The translations under genes were made by a program, and so were the position numbers. Positions 18,507 to 26,786 of a stretch of 47,021 nucleotides of DNA are shown here, in pieces. Location: the NCBI GenBank assembly GCA_947630725.1, contig CANRIS010000019.1:1-47021 (forward strand). Direction: 5' to 3'. Position 1 is the stretch's first letter; every line of letters begins with the position of its first letter. The notes beneath the pieces are model-generated. The model saw only the letters and a program-made list of their open reading frames with translations, had not been told where the DNA came from and did not search any database. The DNA is from an uncultured Clostridia bacterium (GTDB lineage Bacteria; Bacillota; Clostridia; Lachnospirales; CAG-274).

Positions 18507-18708
18507 ACAATAAAAAAGTACCTGAGATGTGCGTGTACCTTAAGTTTATTGAACCTACAAAGCTCATACGGGATTCCTATATCCTTCCGTCTATGCCGGG
18601 CCCCAAGCTAATTCCCTTTGGGCAGGGGAGGGCAGAAGCGGATATGCGGAAACCCACCTATCAAAATGATAGGTGTCAATAATAGGCAGCGGCATCTTGG
18701 GTTTTTTT
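18507..18708 (+). ncRNA. ssrS: 6S RNA
   Basis: The 5' CCTGAGATG (18520-18528) pairs with the 3' CATCTTGGG just before a T-run (18702-18708), forming the closing stem characteristic of 6S RNA. In between lie stretches typical of Firmicutes 6S RNAs, such as TTAAGTTTATTGAACCTAC and GGGATTCCTATATCCTTCCG, and an apical CACCTATCAAAATGATAGGTG hairpin region. About 200 nt, under a strong sigma-A promoter. 6S RNA mimics an open promoter and sequesters the housekeeping RNA polymerase in stationary phase. Ends are estimated. Confidence 0.85.
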
Positions 18709-18784
18709 GTGCCCATATGCCAAAGCCCGAACAGATATCTCCCATAGAATTATCATAGAATTGAATTTATTGAAAGTTTTCCTA

Positions 18785-18813
18785 TTGCAAAAACAAAAAA
18801 ATAATAGTATAAT
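18785..18813 (+). promoter_or_regulatory. Promoter of fba
   Basis: TTGCAA (18785-18790), 17-base spacer, TATAAT (18808-18813), 38 bases before the fba start. Confidence 0.7.
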
Positions 18814-18850
18814 AGGGTTATAGAAAAATTTACCATAGGAGGTATTAAAA

Positions 18851-19798
18851 ATGGCATTAGTTACTACTACCGAAATGTTCAAAAAGGCCTTTGAGGGCAA
18901 GTACGCTATCGGCGCCTTCAATATCAACAATATGGAAATCATTCAGGGCGTTACAAGAGGCGCTGCAAAGCTCAACTCGGCTTGTATACTTCAGTGTTCA
19001 AAGAGCGCTCTTAAGTACGCTACGCCCAAGTACCTTAAGGGTATGGTAGACGCAGCGGTTGCCGAAACAGGTATCGACATCGCTCTCCATCTCGATCACG
19101 GCCCCGATCTTGACACTGTTAAGGAATGTGTTGAGGCAGGCTTCACATCGGTTATGTTTGACGGCAGCCACTATGACTATGACGAAAACGTAGCAAAGAC
19201 CAAAGAGGTCGTTGACTATGCTCACGCTCATGGAGTAGTTGTTGAGGCGGAGCTTGGAAAGCTCGCAGGCGTTGAGGACGATGTAAAGGTAGACGCTCAC
19301 GAGGCTATCTATACGGATCCCGATGAGGCTCTTGACTTCGTTAAGAAAACAGGCGTTGACTCACTGGCTATCGCAATAGGCACAAGCCACGGCGCATACA
19401 AGTTCAAGGGAGAGCCTAAGCTCGCATTTGACAGACTTGAAAAGATCACCGCAAATCTCGAGGCAGCAGGCTATCACAATTATCCCATCGTTCTTCACGG
19501 CGCATCGTCTGTAGATCCTGCCGTTATAGAGCTTTGCAACAAATACGGCGGAAACCTTAAGGGCGCAGCAGGCATCCCCAAGGAAATGCTCAGAAAGGCA
19601 GCTTCAATGGCTGTTTGTAAGATCAATATGGATACCGATATCCGCCTTGCAATGACAGCAGCCATAAGAAAGTTCTTCGTAGAAAATCCCGATCAGTTCG
19701 ATCCCAGAGGATACTGCGGACTTGCAAGAGATATGATACAGGAGCTTGTTGAAGGAAAGATCACAGAGGTTCTCGGCTCGGCTGATTCAATGAAATAA
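18851..19798 (+). CDS. fba: Class II fructose-1,6-bisphosphate aldolase
   Basis: 315 residues, start after TAGGAGG. It cleaves fructose-1,6-bisphosphate to dihydroxyacetone phosphate and glyceraldehyde-3-phosphate in glycolysis, and runs in reverse in gluconeogenesis. Class II marks: zinc-binding HLDHGPDLD near 83 and VMFDGSHYDYDENV near 104; VEAELGKLAGVEDD near 133; IAIGTSHGAYKF near 178; LHGASSVD near 209; and KINMDTDIRLA near 258. Length is typical of the short clostridial class II form. It is a single-gene unit with its own promoter and a strong terminator. Confidence 0.97.
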   Translation: MALVTTTEMFKKAFEGKYAIGAFNINNMEIIQGVTRGAAKLNSACILQCSKSALKYATPKYLKGMVDAAVAETGIDIALHLDHGPDLDTVKECVEAGFTSVMFDGSHYDYDENVAKTKEVVDYAHAHGVVVEAELGKLAGVEDDVKVDAHEAIYTDPDEALDFVKKTGVDSLAIAIGTSHGAYKFKGEPKLAFDRLEKITANLEAAGYHNYPIVLHGASSVDPAVIELCNKYGGNLKGAAGIPKEMLRKAASMAVCKINMDTDIRLAMTAAIRKFFVENPDQFDPRGYCGLARDMIQELVEGKITEVLGSADSMK

Positions 19799-19832
19799 TG
19801 AATCTGTAAAAATATCGGACTAAAATGAATAA

Positions 19833-19906
19833 CTCCCCTTTTGTCAGACAATTTGGTAAAATAAAAATATACCAAAAATAAAGTCTGATAAAAGGGGAGA
19901 TTTTTT
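19833..19906 (+). terminator. Terminator of fba
   Basis: A long nested hairpin: CTCCCCTTTT-TCAGAC at the left pairs with GTCTGA-AAAAGGGGAG at the right, with an inner TTTGGTA/TACCAAA stem, followed by T6. It separates convergent fba and the MATE gene; the T-run serves the plus strand. Confidence 0.85.
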
Positions 19907-19919
19907 ATGTCGGTATTCT

Positions 19920-21314
19920 TTATGTCTCTTGGGGCTGTTCCTCCGCGAGTATATCCTTTTTCCACAGTCCCGTTTTGTAGGCTATATAAAGGCACAGGGC
20001 TCCGAGGCCGTTGCTCACGACAACGGCGTACCATATGCTCTGCTCCCTCATAAGAAATATATTTTCGCATATCCATATGGTGGCAAAGCGGAACACCCAT
20101 AGTCTTGAAGCGTCTACGGCCATATTTACCCCCGTGTGGCCGCTGCCCTGAAACAGTCCCGAGGTCGAGTTGTAAACGCCGTTTGTAAAGCACCAGAACG
20201 CCATTATCGACACGAACTTCGATCCCATGGCTATGACCCTCGGGTCGTCTGCGAATATGCTTACGACAGGGGTGTTTACAAATTTTCTCGAAAGTATCAT
20301 TCCGCAGACAAAGAGAAATATGACCGAGATACGTCTTGAGAGTATATAGGCTCTTTCGGCTCTGTCACGGCGCTTTGCTCCTATGTTCTGTCCCACTATG
20401 GTGGCTGTGGCTGAGCCTACGGCGGTGGATGGCAGAGTGATGATGCTGTTTATCCTGTTGCCTATGCCATAGGCCGCCGTAGCCGCATCGCCGTATTTAA
20501 GCACGTTTTTGGCAATAAGTAAAAAACCGAACTGCATTGTGCTGCCGCCTATCGCCGTGGGAAGCCCCACCTTGACTATTGCCGAAAGCTTGTTCTTTTT
20601 AAGCTTTATATTTCTGAAATTTATATGTATGACCTTTTTCCTGTCCACAAGACTTATAAAGCATATTACAGCAGGCGGTATCTTTGCGGAAAGAGTGGCG
20701 AGGGCGGCGCCTGTTATGCCCAGTCCGAGGCCGAACATAAGCAGGGGATCCATTATCATATTGAGTATTATGCCCATAAGGTTCATAAGCATTGGCGTAA
20801 CGGTGTTTCCCTGAGCCTGATTGACCGCCGAATAGAGATTTATCATAAAGAGAAAGGGCATATCCAGTACGATTATTTTAAGATATGTGTTTGCGGAGGA
20901 GTTTACCTCTCCCGAGGTCCCGAGCCAGTTAACTATTAGCGGAGATGACAAAAAGCAGGCGCAGGCCGCCGCCAGAGAAAAGGCAACAGAGCATACAAAG
21001 ACGTGACAAGCCATATCACGGGCGTTTTTTTCATCTCTTGCTCCGAAATACTGGGATATGAGTACGGAGCCTGCCAGACTTATGCCCTGTCCGAAGTGTA
21101 TTATTACGTTCTGTACGGGGGTTACGACAGTGATCGCCGCAACGGAGCCCGTGCCGATCCTTCCCAGCCAATATGTATCCGTAAGGTTGTACATTGTCTG
21201 TATGAAATTGTTTATTATAATGGGTATAGCCAGACAGAGAATGGCTCTCATAAGGCTTTGTTCGGTTATGACGCTGCTGTCTGCGCCTTTTCCGAACAAA
21301 TTTTTAATTTTCAC
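19920..21314 (-). CDS. MATE-family multidrug/metabolite efflux protein
   Basis: 464 residues, GTG start at 21314 with GAGG eight bases upstream. About twelve hydrophobic segments in two homologous halves, with typical MATE features: SLMRAILCLAIPIIINNFIQ, the TMYNLTDTYWLGRIG motif, and GQGISLAGSVLISQYFGARD. It probably exports drugs or metabolites using a Na+ or H+ gradient across the inner membrane. It is convergent with fba and no dedicated regulator adjoins it. Substrate cannot be inferred. Confidence 0.92.
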   Translation of the reverse strand: MKIKNLFGKGADSSVITEQSLMRAILCLAIPIIINNFIQTMYNLTDTYWLGRIGTGSVAAITVVTPVQNVIIHFGQGISLAGSVLISQYFGARDEKNARDMACHVFVCSVAFSLAAACACFLSSPLIVNWLGTSGEVNSSANTYLKIIVLDMPFLFMINLYSAVNQAQGNTVTPMLMNLMGIILNMIMDPLLMFGLGLGITGAALATLSAKIPPAVICFISLVDRKKVIHINFRNIKLKKNKLSAIVKVGLPTAIGGSTMQFGFLLIAKNVLKYGDAATAAYGIGNRINSIITLPSTAVGSATATIVGQNIGAKRRDRAERAYILSRRISVIFLFVCGMILSRKFVNTPVVSIFADDPRVIAMGSKFVSIMAFWCFTNGVYNSTSGLFQGSGHTGVNMAVDASRLWVFRFATIWICENIFLMREQSIWYAVVVSNGLGALCLYIAYKTGLWKKDILAEEQPQET

Positions 21315-21452
21315 AAAAATCGCCTCACCGATGTTTATATTCGGGCGTAAAAAAGCTTTTTCACACCTGTTTTTTGCAGATCAATATTGATTATAGAACT
21401 GTTTTTTTCAAAAGTAAATACGACTTTTTTAAAAATTTAATTTTTAATATAT

Positions 21453-21483
21453 AAAAGGCTCCTTTTTAGTCAAAGAGCCTTTT
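21453..21483 (-). terminator. Terminator downstream of the DUF1858 gene
   Basis: AAAAGGCTC and GAGCCTTTT pair around a 13-base loop. On the minus strand the stem ends in TTTT followed by an AT-rich tail. Confidence 0.7.
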
Positions 21484-21517
21484 GGGGTAATATTTATATT
21501 TTTGCGGTTTTTGCGCT

Positions 21518-21727
21518 TTATGCCTGAAGGCTTGCGAAATAGCTGTTAAGCTGATCCACCACGGGGCCAACCTCTATTCCGTGTACCATGCAAGCCTCCT
21601 CGAGAGTCTCTGCCTGAGCAGACGGACAGCCTATGCAGTGCATTCCGCTCATCATAAGAATGGGTATAGCGCCCCTGTCGATTTCAAGTACATCGGCAAT
21701 AACCGTATCTTTTGTTACCTGTGCCAT
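21518..21727 (-). CDS. DUF1858-domain protein
   Basis: 69 residues. Start at ATG 21727, nine bases after GGAG; longer upstream starts would run into lepB. The sequence shows the domain's pattern: TVIADVLEIDRGAIPILMMS, then a GMHCIGCPSAQAETLEEAC core with a CxxC pair and VGPVVDQLNSYF. DUF1858 proteins occur free-standing or fused to redox enzymes with iron-sulfur clusters. A small redox or metal-linked role is likely but unproven. It is the last gene of the minus-strand group that starts at the AbrB-type regulator. Confidence 0.85.
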   Translation of the reverse strand: MAQVTKDTVIADVLEIDRGAIPILMMSGMHCIGCPSAQAETLEEACMVHGIEVGPVVDQLNSYFASLQA

Positions 21728-21798
21728 TTTTTGCATCTCCTTTTTAAATTTTTCGTTTTTAAAAAAATTATTCATTTGCCCTTTTGCTCTCTGCCGAA

Positions 21799-22446
21799 TT
21801 ATTTGTCGGTCATAAGCTCTATTCTGGGGAAGTATTTCAGTACAGCCTTTCCGAGGATCTTTTCTCTCTTGACATACTTGTTTACCCAACGTCTTGAATC
21901 GGCTGAGTTGTTTCGGTTATCCCCAAGCATGAAATAGCAGTTTTCGGGTACCTCGTATACTGCGTCAGCCTCCGGAAGCATCGGCTCCGCAATAAACGAA
22001 TCGTCAAGAGGCTCATCAGAGCCGTCTATATATACCTTTCCGTCCTTTATTTCAACGGTTTCGCCCGGCAAGCCTATTATTCTTTTTATAAAATATTCCT
22101 TTTCGTTGTCGGGAAACTTGAAAACAACTATGTCGAATCTTTCGGGATCGCTCAGCATATACGAAAGTCTGTTTGCAATAACACGGTCGCCCTCGTTTAT
22201 GGTATTTTTCATAGAGCCCGTGGGGACTTTTGCATTGACGATCAGGAATGTTGTTATGAACCACGCCAGTATGACGGCGAAGGCTATGGTCTTTATCCAG
22301 CTCACTATTTCCTTAGCTGTCGAGGTTTTTCCCTCGTCAGAAGAAGTCTCATCACTGTTTTCACCCGTTCCGGCTGTTTCGGCTGCCTTGGCTGCCTCAG
22401 CCGTCTCCTCGGTTTCGGTGTCTGTTGTATAAAAATCATCGTTCAT
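21799..22446 (-). CDS. lepB: Signal peptidase I
   Basis: 215 residues. An unusual acidic, Thr/Ala/Glu-rich cytoplasmic tail (about 1-45) precedes one membrane segment (IKTIAFAVILAWFITTFLIV). The catalytic serine lies in KVPTGSMKNTI (near 78) and the lysine in YFIKRIIGLPGE (near 120); the conserved GDNRNNSADSRRW box is near 175. It cleaves N-terminal signal peptides from Sec-exported proteins at the outer face of the membrane. The ribosome site is AAGGTG. It is grouped with the SHOCT-like, AbrB-type and DUF1858 genes on the same strand. Confidence 0.95.
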   Translation of the reverse strand: MNDDFYTTDTETEETAEAAKAAETAGTGENSDETSSDEGKTSTAKEIVSWIKTIAFAVILAWFITTFLIVNAKVPTGSMKNTINEGDRVIANRLSYMLSDPERFDIVVFKFPDNEKEYFIKRIIGLPGETVEIKDGKVYIDGSDEPLDDSFIAEPMLPEADAVYEVPENCYFMLGDNRNNSADSRRWVNKYVKREKILGKAVLKYFPRIELMTDK

Positions 22447-22477
22447 TGTTAAAGCACCTTACTTTATATAGATATAG

Positions 22478-22846
22478 TTATTGAGCCTTGTCCTCTGAGG
22501 GATCATTGTCATTGTCTCCCTGTTCGGACTCTTCGGACTCTTCGGTCTCGTCTATTATAATGTCGTCATCGGAACTTTCGGCGGAGCCTCTGTTCAGAAT
22601 GCCGTGCTTTATATCTTCAAGCTTTTCTCCAACTGCGTCTGCGCATTTTTTGACTGTGGGTTCGGCGTCCTTGGCGATCTTCGTCACCTTGTTTTTAACT
22701 GTTTTTGCATATTTGTTTACCTTTTCACCTATCTCGGAGGGAGTATTTTTTTCGGGCTTGAGAGCCGCAAGAAGTCTGCACGCCTCATCGGAGTTTATCT
22801 TGCCCTCGTTGAGCATTGTGAGTATAAACATTCTTTCTTCTTTCAT
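22478..22846 (-). CDS. SHOCT-like domain protein
   Basis: 122 residues, start after AAGGAG. Residues 1-30 (RMFILTMLNEGKINSDEACR, then LLAAL) match the short SHOCT-like N-terminal helix pair found in YvlB/LiaX-type proteins. A lysine-rich amphipathic middle (KYAKTVKNKVTKIAKDAEPT) may bind membrane or nucleic acid, and the tail is very acidic (DDDIIIDETEESEESE). It lies between the AbrB-type regulator and lepB on one strand, which hints at cell-envelope stress or signalling, but no function is established. Confidence 0.75.
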   Translation of the reverse strand: MKEERMFILTMLNEGKINSDEACRLLAALKPEKNTPSEIGEKVNKYAKTVKNKVTKIAKDAEPTVKKCADAVGEKLEDIKHGILNRGSAESSDDDIIIDETEESEESEQGDNDNDPSEDKAQ

Positions 22847-22860
22847 TGTTTAACATCTCC

Positions 22861-23124
22861 TTATTCTGATATTTTGATACCGGCTAATTTGCAAAGTTCA
22901 ATAATGCTGGCTTTTGATACCTTTTTGCCCTGATAGTCAACAAGATCCTCCATATCTCCCGTAAAGATGTCGGCAGGCTCATATTTTTTCAGGACAACGG
23001 AGTTATCATCCGTAAAAATTTCCAAGGGGGTTTTGGGCTCTAAGTTAAGAGTATCCCTAAGCTCCTTCGGCAGTACAATTCTTCCAAGTTCATCAATTTT
23101 TCTTACAATACCTGTTGATTTCAT
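22861..23124 (-). CDS. AbrB/SpoVT-family transition-state regulator
   Basis: 87 residues with a strong AAGGAG ribosome site. The N-terminal swapped-hairpin DNA-binding domain reads STGIVRKIDELGRIVLPKEL, as in AbrB, Abh and SpoVT. The C-terminal part is short, close to AbrB/Abh length rather than the longer SpoVT with a GAF domain. Such proteins repress or activate growth-phase and sporulation genes in Bacilli and Clostridia. It probably leads the minus-strand group and is divergent from spmA, so the 260-base gap between them may hold shared control sites. I see TTGACA at 23293-23298 but no good -10. Confidence 0.9.
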   Translation of the reverse strand: MKSTGIVRKIDELGRIVLPKELRDTLNLEPKTPLEIFTDDNSVVLKKYEPADIFTGDMEDLVDYQGKKVSKASIIELCKLAGIKISE

Positions 23125-23384
23125 ATCTTAGCATATCTCCTTTTTTTAAAAATTCAAGAATTAGACCAAAATTATTATATTACTGTTATATTTTACAGTA
23201 AATACCAAATTTTGTCAACAGCTTTTTTTCATTATCGCTAATTTTTTTTGCCTTGTGACAAAAATATGGCAAAGCTGTGCAAAAAACGGCCTTTTGACAT
23301 TTTGGACAGACGAATCTGTTATTCCCGATTTGTGTTCTTATAAAAGGCTTGTTCAAATATAATAGAGAAAAGGAGGTATGCTTT

Positions 23385-23975
23385 ATGCTGAATTATCTTT
23401 GGGCAGGTATGATTTTTATAGGTATACTTACGGCGGCGTTCACAGGCAACATGGAGCTTGTGACGAACGGCGCCCTCGACTCCGCAAAGGAGGCCGTAAA
23501 CACCGTAATAGTTATGGTGGGTGTTTTGTCTATGTGGACAGGTCTTATGAAAATAGGCGAAAAGTCCCGTCTCATAGAGGCGCTGTCCGAAAGGCTTATG
23601 CCATTTCTCGGATTTCTCTTTCCCGATGTGCCTAAAAAACACAAGGCTATGAAGCATATTGCGGCGAACGTTATCGCAAATATGCTGGGGCTTGGCTGGG
23701 CTGCCACACCGGCGGGGCTTATGGCGATGAAGGAGCTTCAGACGCTGAATCCCCACAAGGAAAAAGCCAGCAGGGCGATGTGTATGTTTATGGTGTTCAA
23801 TATGTCGTCTCTGCAGCTTGTTTCGGTGAACATAATCGCCTACAGGAGCCAATACGGTTCGGCGAACCCCTCGGAGGTGATAGGCCCGGGGCTTTTTGCG
23901 ACTCTCGTCTCAACTGCGGCAGGCATAGCAGTCATTAAGCTGATAGAAATGAGGGACAGAAAATGCAGCTTCTGA
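23385..23975 (+). CDS. spmA: Spore maturation protein A
   Basis: 196 residues. Start at ATG 23385 after AAAGGAGG (seven-base spacing); an upstream ATG at 23349 lies before the ribosome site. It has several membrane segments and the nucleoside-recognition (Gate) domain seen in SpmA: GAWDSAKEA-type segment (here GALDSAKEAVNTVIVMVGVL), IAANVIANMLGLGWAATPAG, and NPSEVIGPGLFATLVSTAAG. In Bacillus, SpmA and SpmB are needed for proper spore-core dehydration. It overlaps spmB by 13 bases. It implies an endospore former. Confidence 0.95.
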   Translation: MLNYLWAGMIFIGILTAAFTGNMELVTNGALDSAKEAVNTVIVMVGVLSMWTGLMKIGEKSRLIEALSERLMPFLGFLFPDVPKKHKAMKHIAANVIANMLGLGWAATPAGLMAMKELQTLNPHKEKASRAMCMFMVFNMSSLQLVSVNIIAYRSQYGSANPSEVIGPGLFATLVSTAAGIAVIKLIEMRDRKCSF

Positions 23976-24493
23976 TAGTCATTTCCAACCTTATGCTGCC
24001 CTTGGTTTTTGTGATAATAATAGCTCACGGACTGTCAAAGGGCATAAACGTGTATGACGCTTTTATCGAAGGCGCCGTTGAGGGAATGAAGTGCGCCGTT
24101 GATATTATGCCCACTCTCATAGGACTTATGATGGCTGTCGGCATATTGAGATCATCGGGCGCTCTCGATATACTGAGCGATATAATATCCCCCATAACCG
24201 AAAGGCTCCACTATCCATCGGAGCTTGTTCCCCTTACATTTATGCGGCTCGTATCGTCCTCGGCGTCCACGGGGCTGCTTTTGGATCTTTTCAGACAGTA
24301 CGGCCCCGACAGCTACATAGGCAGGCTTGTTTCGGTAATGATGAGCTGCACCGAAACCGTGTTCTATACAATGAGCATTTATTTTATGTCGGTAAAGATC
24401 ACAAAAACAAGATATACCCTTGCAGGCGCTCTTATAGCCAATTTTGCGGGAGTGCTGGCGAGCGTGCTTATCTGCAAGCTGATATGGGGATAG
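23963..24493 (+). CDS. spmB: Spore maturation protein B
   Basis: 176 residues, membrane-embedded, with the Gate domain: VYDAFIEGAVEGMKCAVDIM, MRLVSSSASTGLLLDLFRQY and a terminal ANFAGVLASVLICKLIW. The ATG follows GAGGGACAGAAA inside the spmA end, showing translational coupling. It works with SpmA in spore-core dehydration and heat resistance in Bacillus. It is convergent with nnr, leaving only 14 bases between stops. Confidence 0.95.
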   Translation: MQLLIVISNLMLPLVFVIIIAHGLSKGINVYDAFIEGAVEGMKCAVDIMPTLIGLMMAVGILRSSGALDILSDIISPITERLHYPSELVPLTFMRLVSSSASTGLLLDLFRQYGPDSYIGRLVSVMMSCTETVFYTMSIYFMSVKITKTRYTLAGALIANFAGVLASVLICKLIWG

Positions 24494-24507
24494 GTTTTTC
24501 GGTCGGC

Positions 24508-26013
24508 TTAAAGTCTGTCCATAACCTTGGGTATCTCTCTGCAAAGCATCGAAGCCAGAACCCCTCGTGAGCCTGCCTTTTTTTCGGCTCTTTCTCCTGC
24601 AAGTCCGTTAAGATATGCGCCGAGAGCAGCCGCATCGAGGCTTTTAAGTCCCTGCGCCGACAATCCCGCTATAAGTCCCGACAGAACATCTCCGGTGCCT
24701 CCCTTTGACATTGCGGGGGTTCCGGTGGTGTTTATATAGGCTCTGCCCTCCGGGTCGGCGATGATCGTTACGGCGTCCTTAAGCGCAATCGTCACATTAT
24801 AATCTTTGGCAAACGAAAGAGCGGTGTTTATGGGATCGGATTTTATCTGCGCAGCCGTTTTTCCCGAAAGGCGGCTCATTTCTCCTATATGGGGAGTCAA
24901 TATAATGTCTCCGCCTGCATTTCTGAGAATATCCTTAAAGCCGCAAAGACAGTTCAGTCCGTCTGCGTCTATCACAAGCCGCCCCCTTATGTTTTCGACA
25001 AGAGTTTTTACGAGAGCCTTTGAGGAGGGCGAAACGCCAAGCCCCGGCCCCACAAGAACGGTGGTTTTTTCATTTATATACTCTTTGGCCGTCTCATATG
25101 CCATCGGAGTGAGACAGCCGTCCTCATCGGGAGCCGTTTTTATTATGGCCTCGGTAAGGCTGCCCCTTACTGTTTCGGAGCATTTTTCGGTACATATGCC
25201 CACCGCAAGTCCCACGCCGCTGCCGTAGGCTCCTCCGAGACAGAGGATCGCTGCGCCTGTCATTTTATCACAGCCCGAAAAGGCTGCCACTCTTCCGAAG
25301 GAGCCTTTGTTTGAGTCGGGATCTCTGGGAGGCAGCATTTTTGCAGCCTCTGATTTTGTGAGAATGCCAAGCTGCGGCCCCTCGGTTATGACATCGGGTA
25401 TGCCTATGCTGCCTGTTCTGAGCTTTCCCACGTTTTCCTTGGCGGGGAACAGCAGCAGTCCCGCCTTTGGGCGATGGAATGTAAACGTCACATCGGCTTT
25501 TACTGCGTTTTTGTATCTTTCTCCCGTATCGGAGTTTACTCCCGTGGGACAGTCGGCAGCTATGACATATCCGCCGCAGGCGTTGACCGCAGCGCATATG
25601 CTTTCAAGCTCGGGACTCAGCTCTCTTGACAGCCCCGTACCTATAAGGGCGTCAACCACTATGTCGGCTCCCCCGATAAGCCCTGCAAAATCGTCCTCAA
25701 AGGGTATGCCCATAGCCTCTGCCGAAAGGCGGTTCGTTTTGCAGTCGGGGGTCGAGCCCTCGGCGGCTCCGAAAGGATATATGCCCACATTGTATCCACG
25801 GGCAAAAAGTCCCCTTGCCACTGCATAGCCGTCACCGCCGTTGTTGCCCTTTCCGCAGAGAACGGCTATTTTCTTTTTCTTGGAGAAGTTTTTTTCTATG
25901 TGGTTCACTATGTTGAGGGCTGCGTTTTCCATAAGCAGCATCGAGGATATGCCGAAACGCCTCATGGCCTGCTCCTCAGCCTCTTTCATTTGTCTGTTTG
26001 TAAGCACTCTCAT
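24508..26013 (-). CDS. nnr: Bifunctional NAD(P)H-hydrate epimerase / ADP-dependent dehydratase
   Basis: 501 residues; I choose ATG 26013 (ten bases after GGAGG) rather than TTG 26022, which lies almost on the ribosome site. The N-terminal epimerase (YjeF_N-like, about 1-210) shows VLCGKGNNGGDGYAVARGL and VVDALIGTGLSREL. The C-terminal ADP-dependent dehydratase (about 220-500) shows KGSFGRVAAFSG, VLVGPGLGVSPSSK, VIDADGLNCL and the nucleotide-binding GTPAMSKGGTGDVLSG. It repairs damaged NADH and NADPH hydrates. The start lies six bases from the acpS stop, an arrangement common in Firmicutes. Confidence 0.95.
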   Translation of the reverse strand: MRVLTNRQMKEAEEQAMRRFGISSMLLMENAALNIVNHIEKNFSKKKKIAVLCGKGNNGGDGYAVARGLFARGYNVGIYPFGAAEGSTPDCKTNRLSAEAMGIPFEDDFAGLIGGADIVVDALIGTGLSRELSPELESICAAVNACGGYVIAADCPTGVNSDTGERYKNAVKADVTFTFHRPKAGLLLFPAKENVGKLRTGSIGIPDVITEGPQLGILTKSEAAKMLPPRDPDSNKGSFGRVAAFSGCDKMTGAAILCLGGAYGSGVGLAVGICTEKCSETVRGSLTEAIIKTAPDEDGCLTPMAYETAKEYINEKTTVLVGPGLGVSPSSKALVKTLVENIRGRLVIDADGLNCLCGFKDILRNAGGDIILTPHIGEMSRLSGKTAAQIKSDPINTALSFAKDYNVTIALKDAVTIIADPEGRAYINTTGTPAMSKGGTGDVLSGLIAGLSAQGLKSLDAAALGAYLNGLAGERAEKKAGSRGVLASMLCREIPKVMDRL

Positions 26014-26018
26014 TTTTT

Positions 26019-26363
26019 TCAAACCTCCTCGCAGACCGCAAAGGCAGCCGCATATTCCTTTTCGTGGCTTATGGATATGGATATGCGCAGATGAGAAAAC
26101 TCCTTCGCCCTGTCTCCAAGTCTGACATAGGGTTTTCCCATTTTGTCCCTCAGAATTTCTATATCCTTAAGGCCGAAACCTCTGAAGCCCGTGCCGAAGG
26201 CCTTTGAAACAGCCTCCTTTGCGGCGAAATTCCCTGCGAGGCTTTCGGCTCTTCCGCCTGCGGCGTCAAGCTCGGCTTTTGTAAAGGCATACTCCTCAAA
26301 GCGTCTGCCTGCGTTTTTTATTCTTTCTGTTTTTATTATGTCGGCTCCTACGCCGTAGATCAT
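26019..26363 (-). CDS. acpS: Holo-[acyl-carrier-protein] synthase
   Basis: 114 residues, start after GGGAGG. It transfers 4'-phosphopantetheine from CoA to acyl carrier protein for fatty-acid synthesis. Motifs of the AcpS family: the GVGADIIKTERI start with the metal-binding aspartate, FAAKEAVSKAFGTGF near 47, and ISISHEKEYAAAFAV near 95. It is first of a pair with nnr. Confidence 0.95.
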   Translation of the reverse strand: MIYGVGADIIKTERIKNAGRRFEEYAFTKAELDAAGGRAESLAGNFAAKEAVSKAFGTGFRGFGLKDIEILRDKMGKPYVRLGDRAKEFSHLRISISISHEKEYAAAFAVCEEV

Positions 26364-26460
26364 AAAAATCCACCTCCCGATAATATATACTCATTTTATC
26401 ATCAGTTGTTTATAAATAAAAGAAAAATTTTATTAAGATATGTTTAAAATTAAATTTGCT

Positions 26461-26722
26461 TATAATTAAGAAAAATATCTGACGAATATATTATATACAG
26501 CGTCTATAGTGTCGCAGACTTTAATCCGCAGGACGAGCAGCGTCGCAGACTTTAATCCGCAGGTAGTGTCCGAAAGATGTCGGATTGCCCGAAGGGCAAC
26601 TTTTCCGCAAGGAAAAGCACTGAACAAAAGCTTTGCCCGTCCTTTATCCAAATGAAGTCGCTTATCTTGTCCGGCACGCACATTTGGCCTCATCAAAATG
26701 CGACTGCATTTTGATGAAAGCA
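26461..26722. repeat. Palindrome-mosaic intergenic repeat, copy 1
   Basis: The 420-base gap between acpS and the DUF554 gene contains no gene. It has two copies of GTCGCAGACTTTAATCCGCAGG, here shortened to GTCGCAGACTTTAATCCGCA (26511 and about 26531). Small stem-loops follow: TTGCCC-GAA-GGGCAA, CTTTTCC-GCA-GGAAAAG, CCAAATG...CATTTGG and CATCAAAATGC...GCATTTTGATG. The whole block recurs with high identity at 30611-30953. Confidence 0.8.
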
Positions 26723-26738
26723 ATACGCAAAATAATCA

Positions 26739-26768
26739 TTGACATATGCCTGCCGTATGTTGTATATT
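26739..26768 (+). promoter_or_regulatory. Promoter of the DUF554 gene
   Basis: TTGACA (26739-26744), 18-base spacer, TATATT (26763-26768), just after the repeat block. Confidence 0.6.
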
Positions 26769-26786
26769 TAAGAACGGTGATGAAAT

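Noticed and set aside
23293..23322. Promoter TTGACA upstream of spmA
   Set aside because: The -35 is perfect but no reasonable -10 follows at 16-18 bases; sporulation sigma control is possible but cannot be supported here.
26461..26722. Possible CRISPR array (repeated modules at 26.5 and 30.6 kb)
   Set aside because: The repeated words are not evenly spaced, there are no unique equal-length spacers and there are no cas genes.
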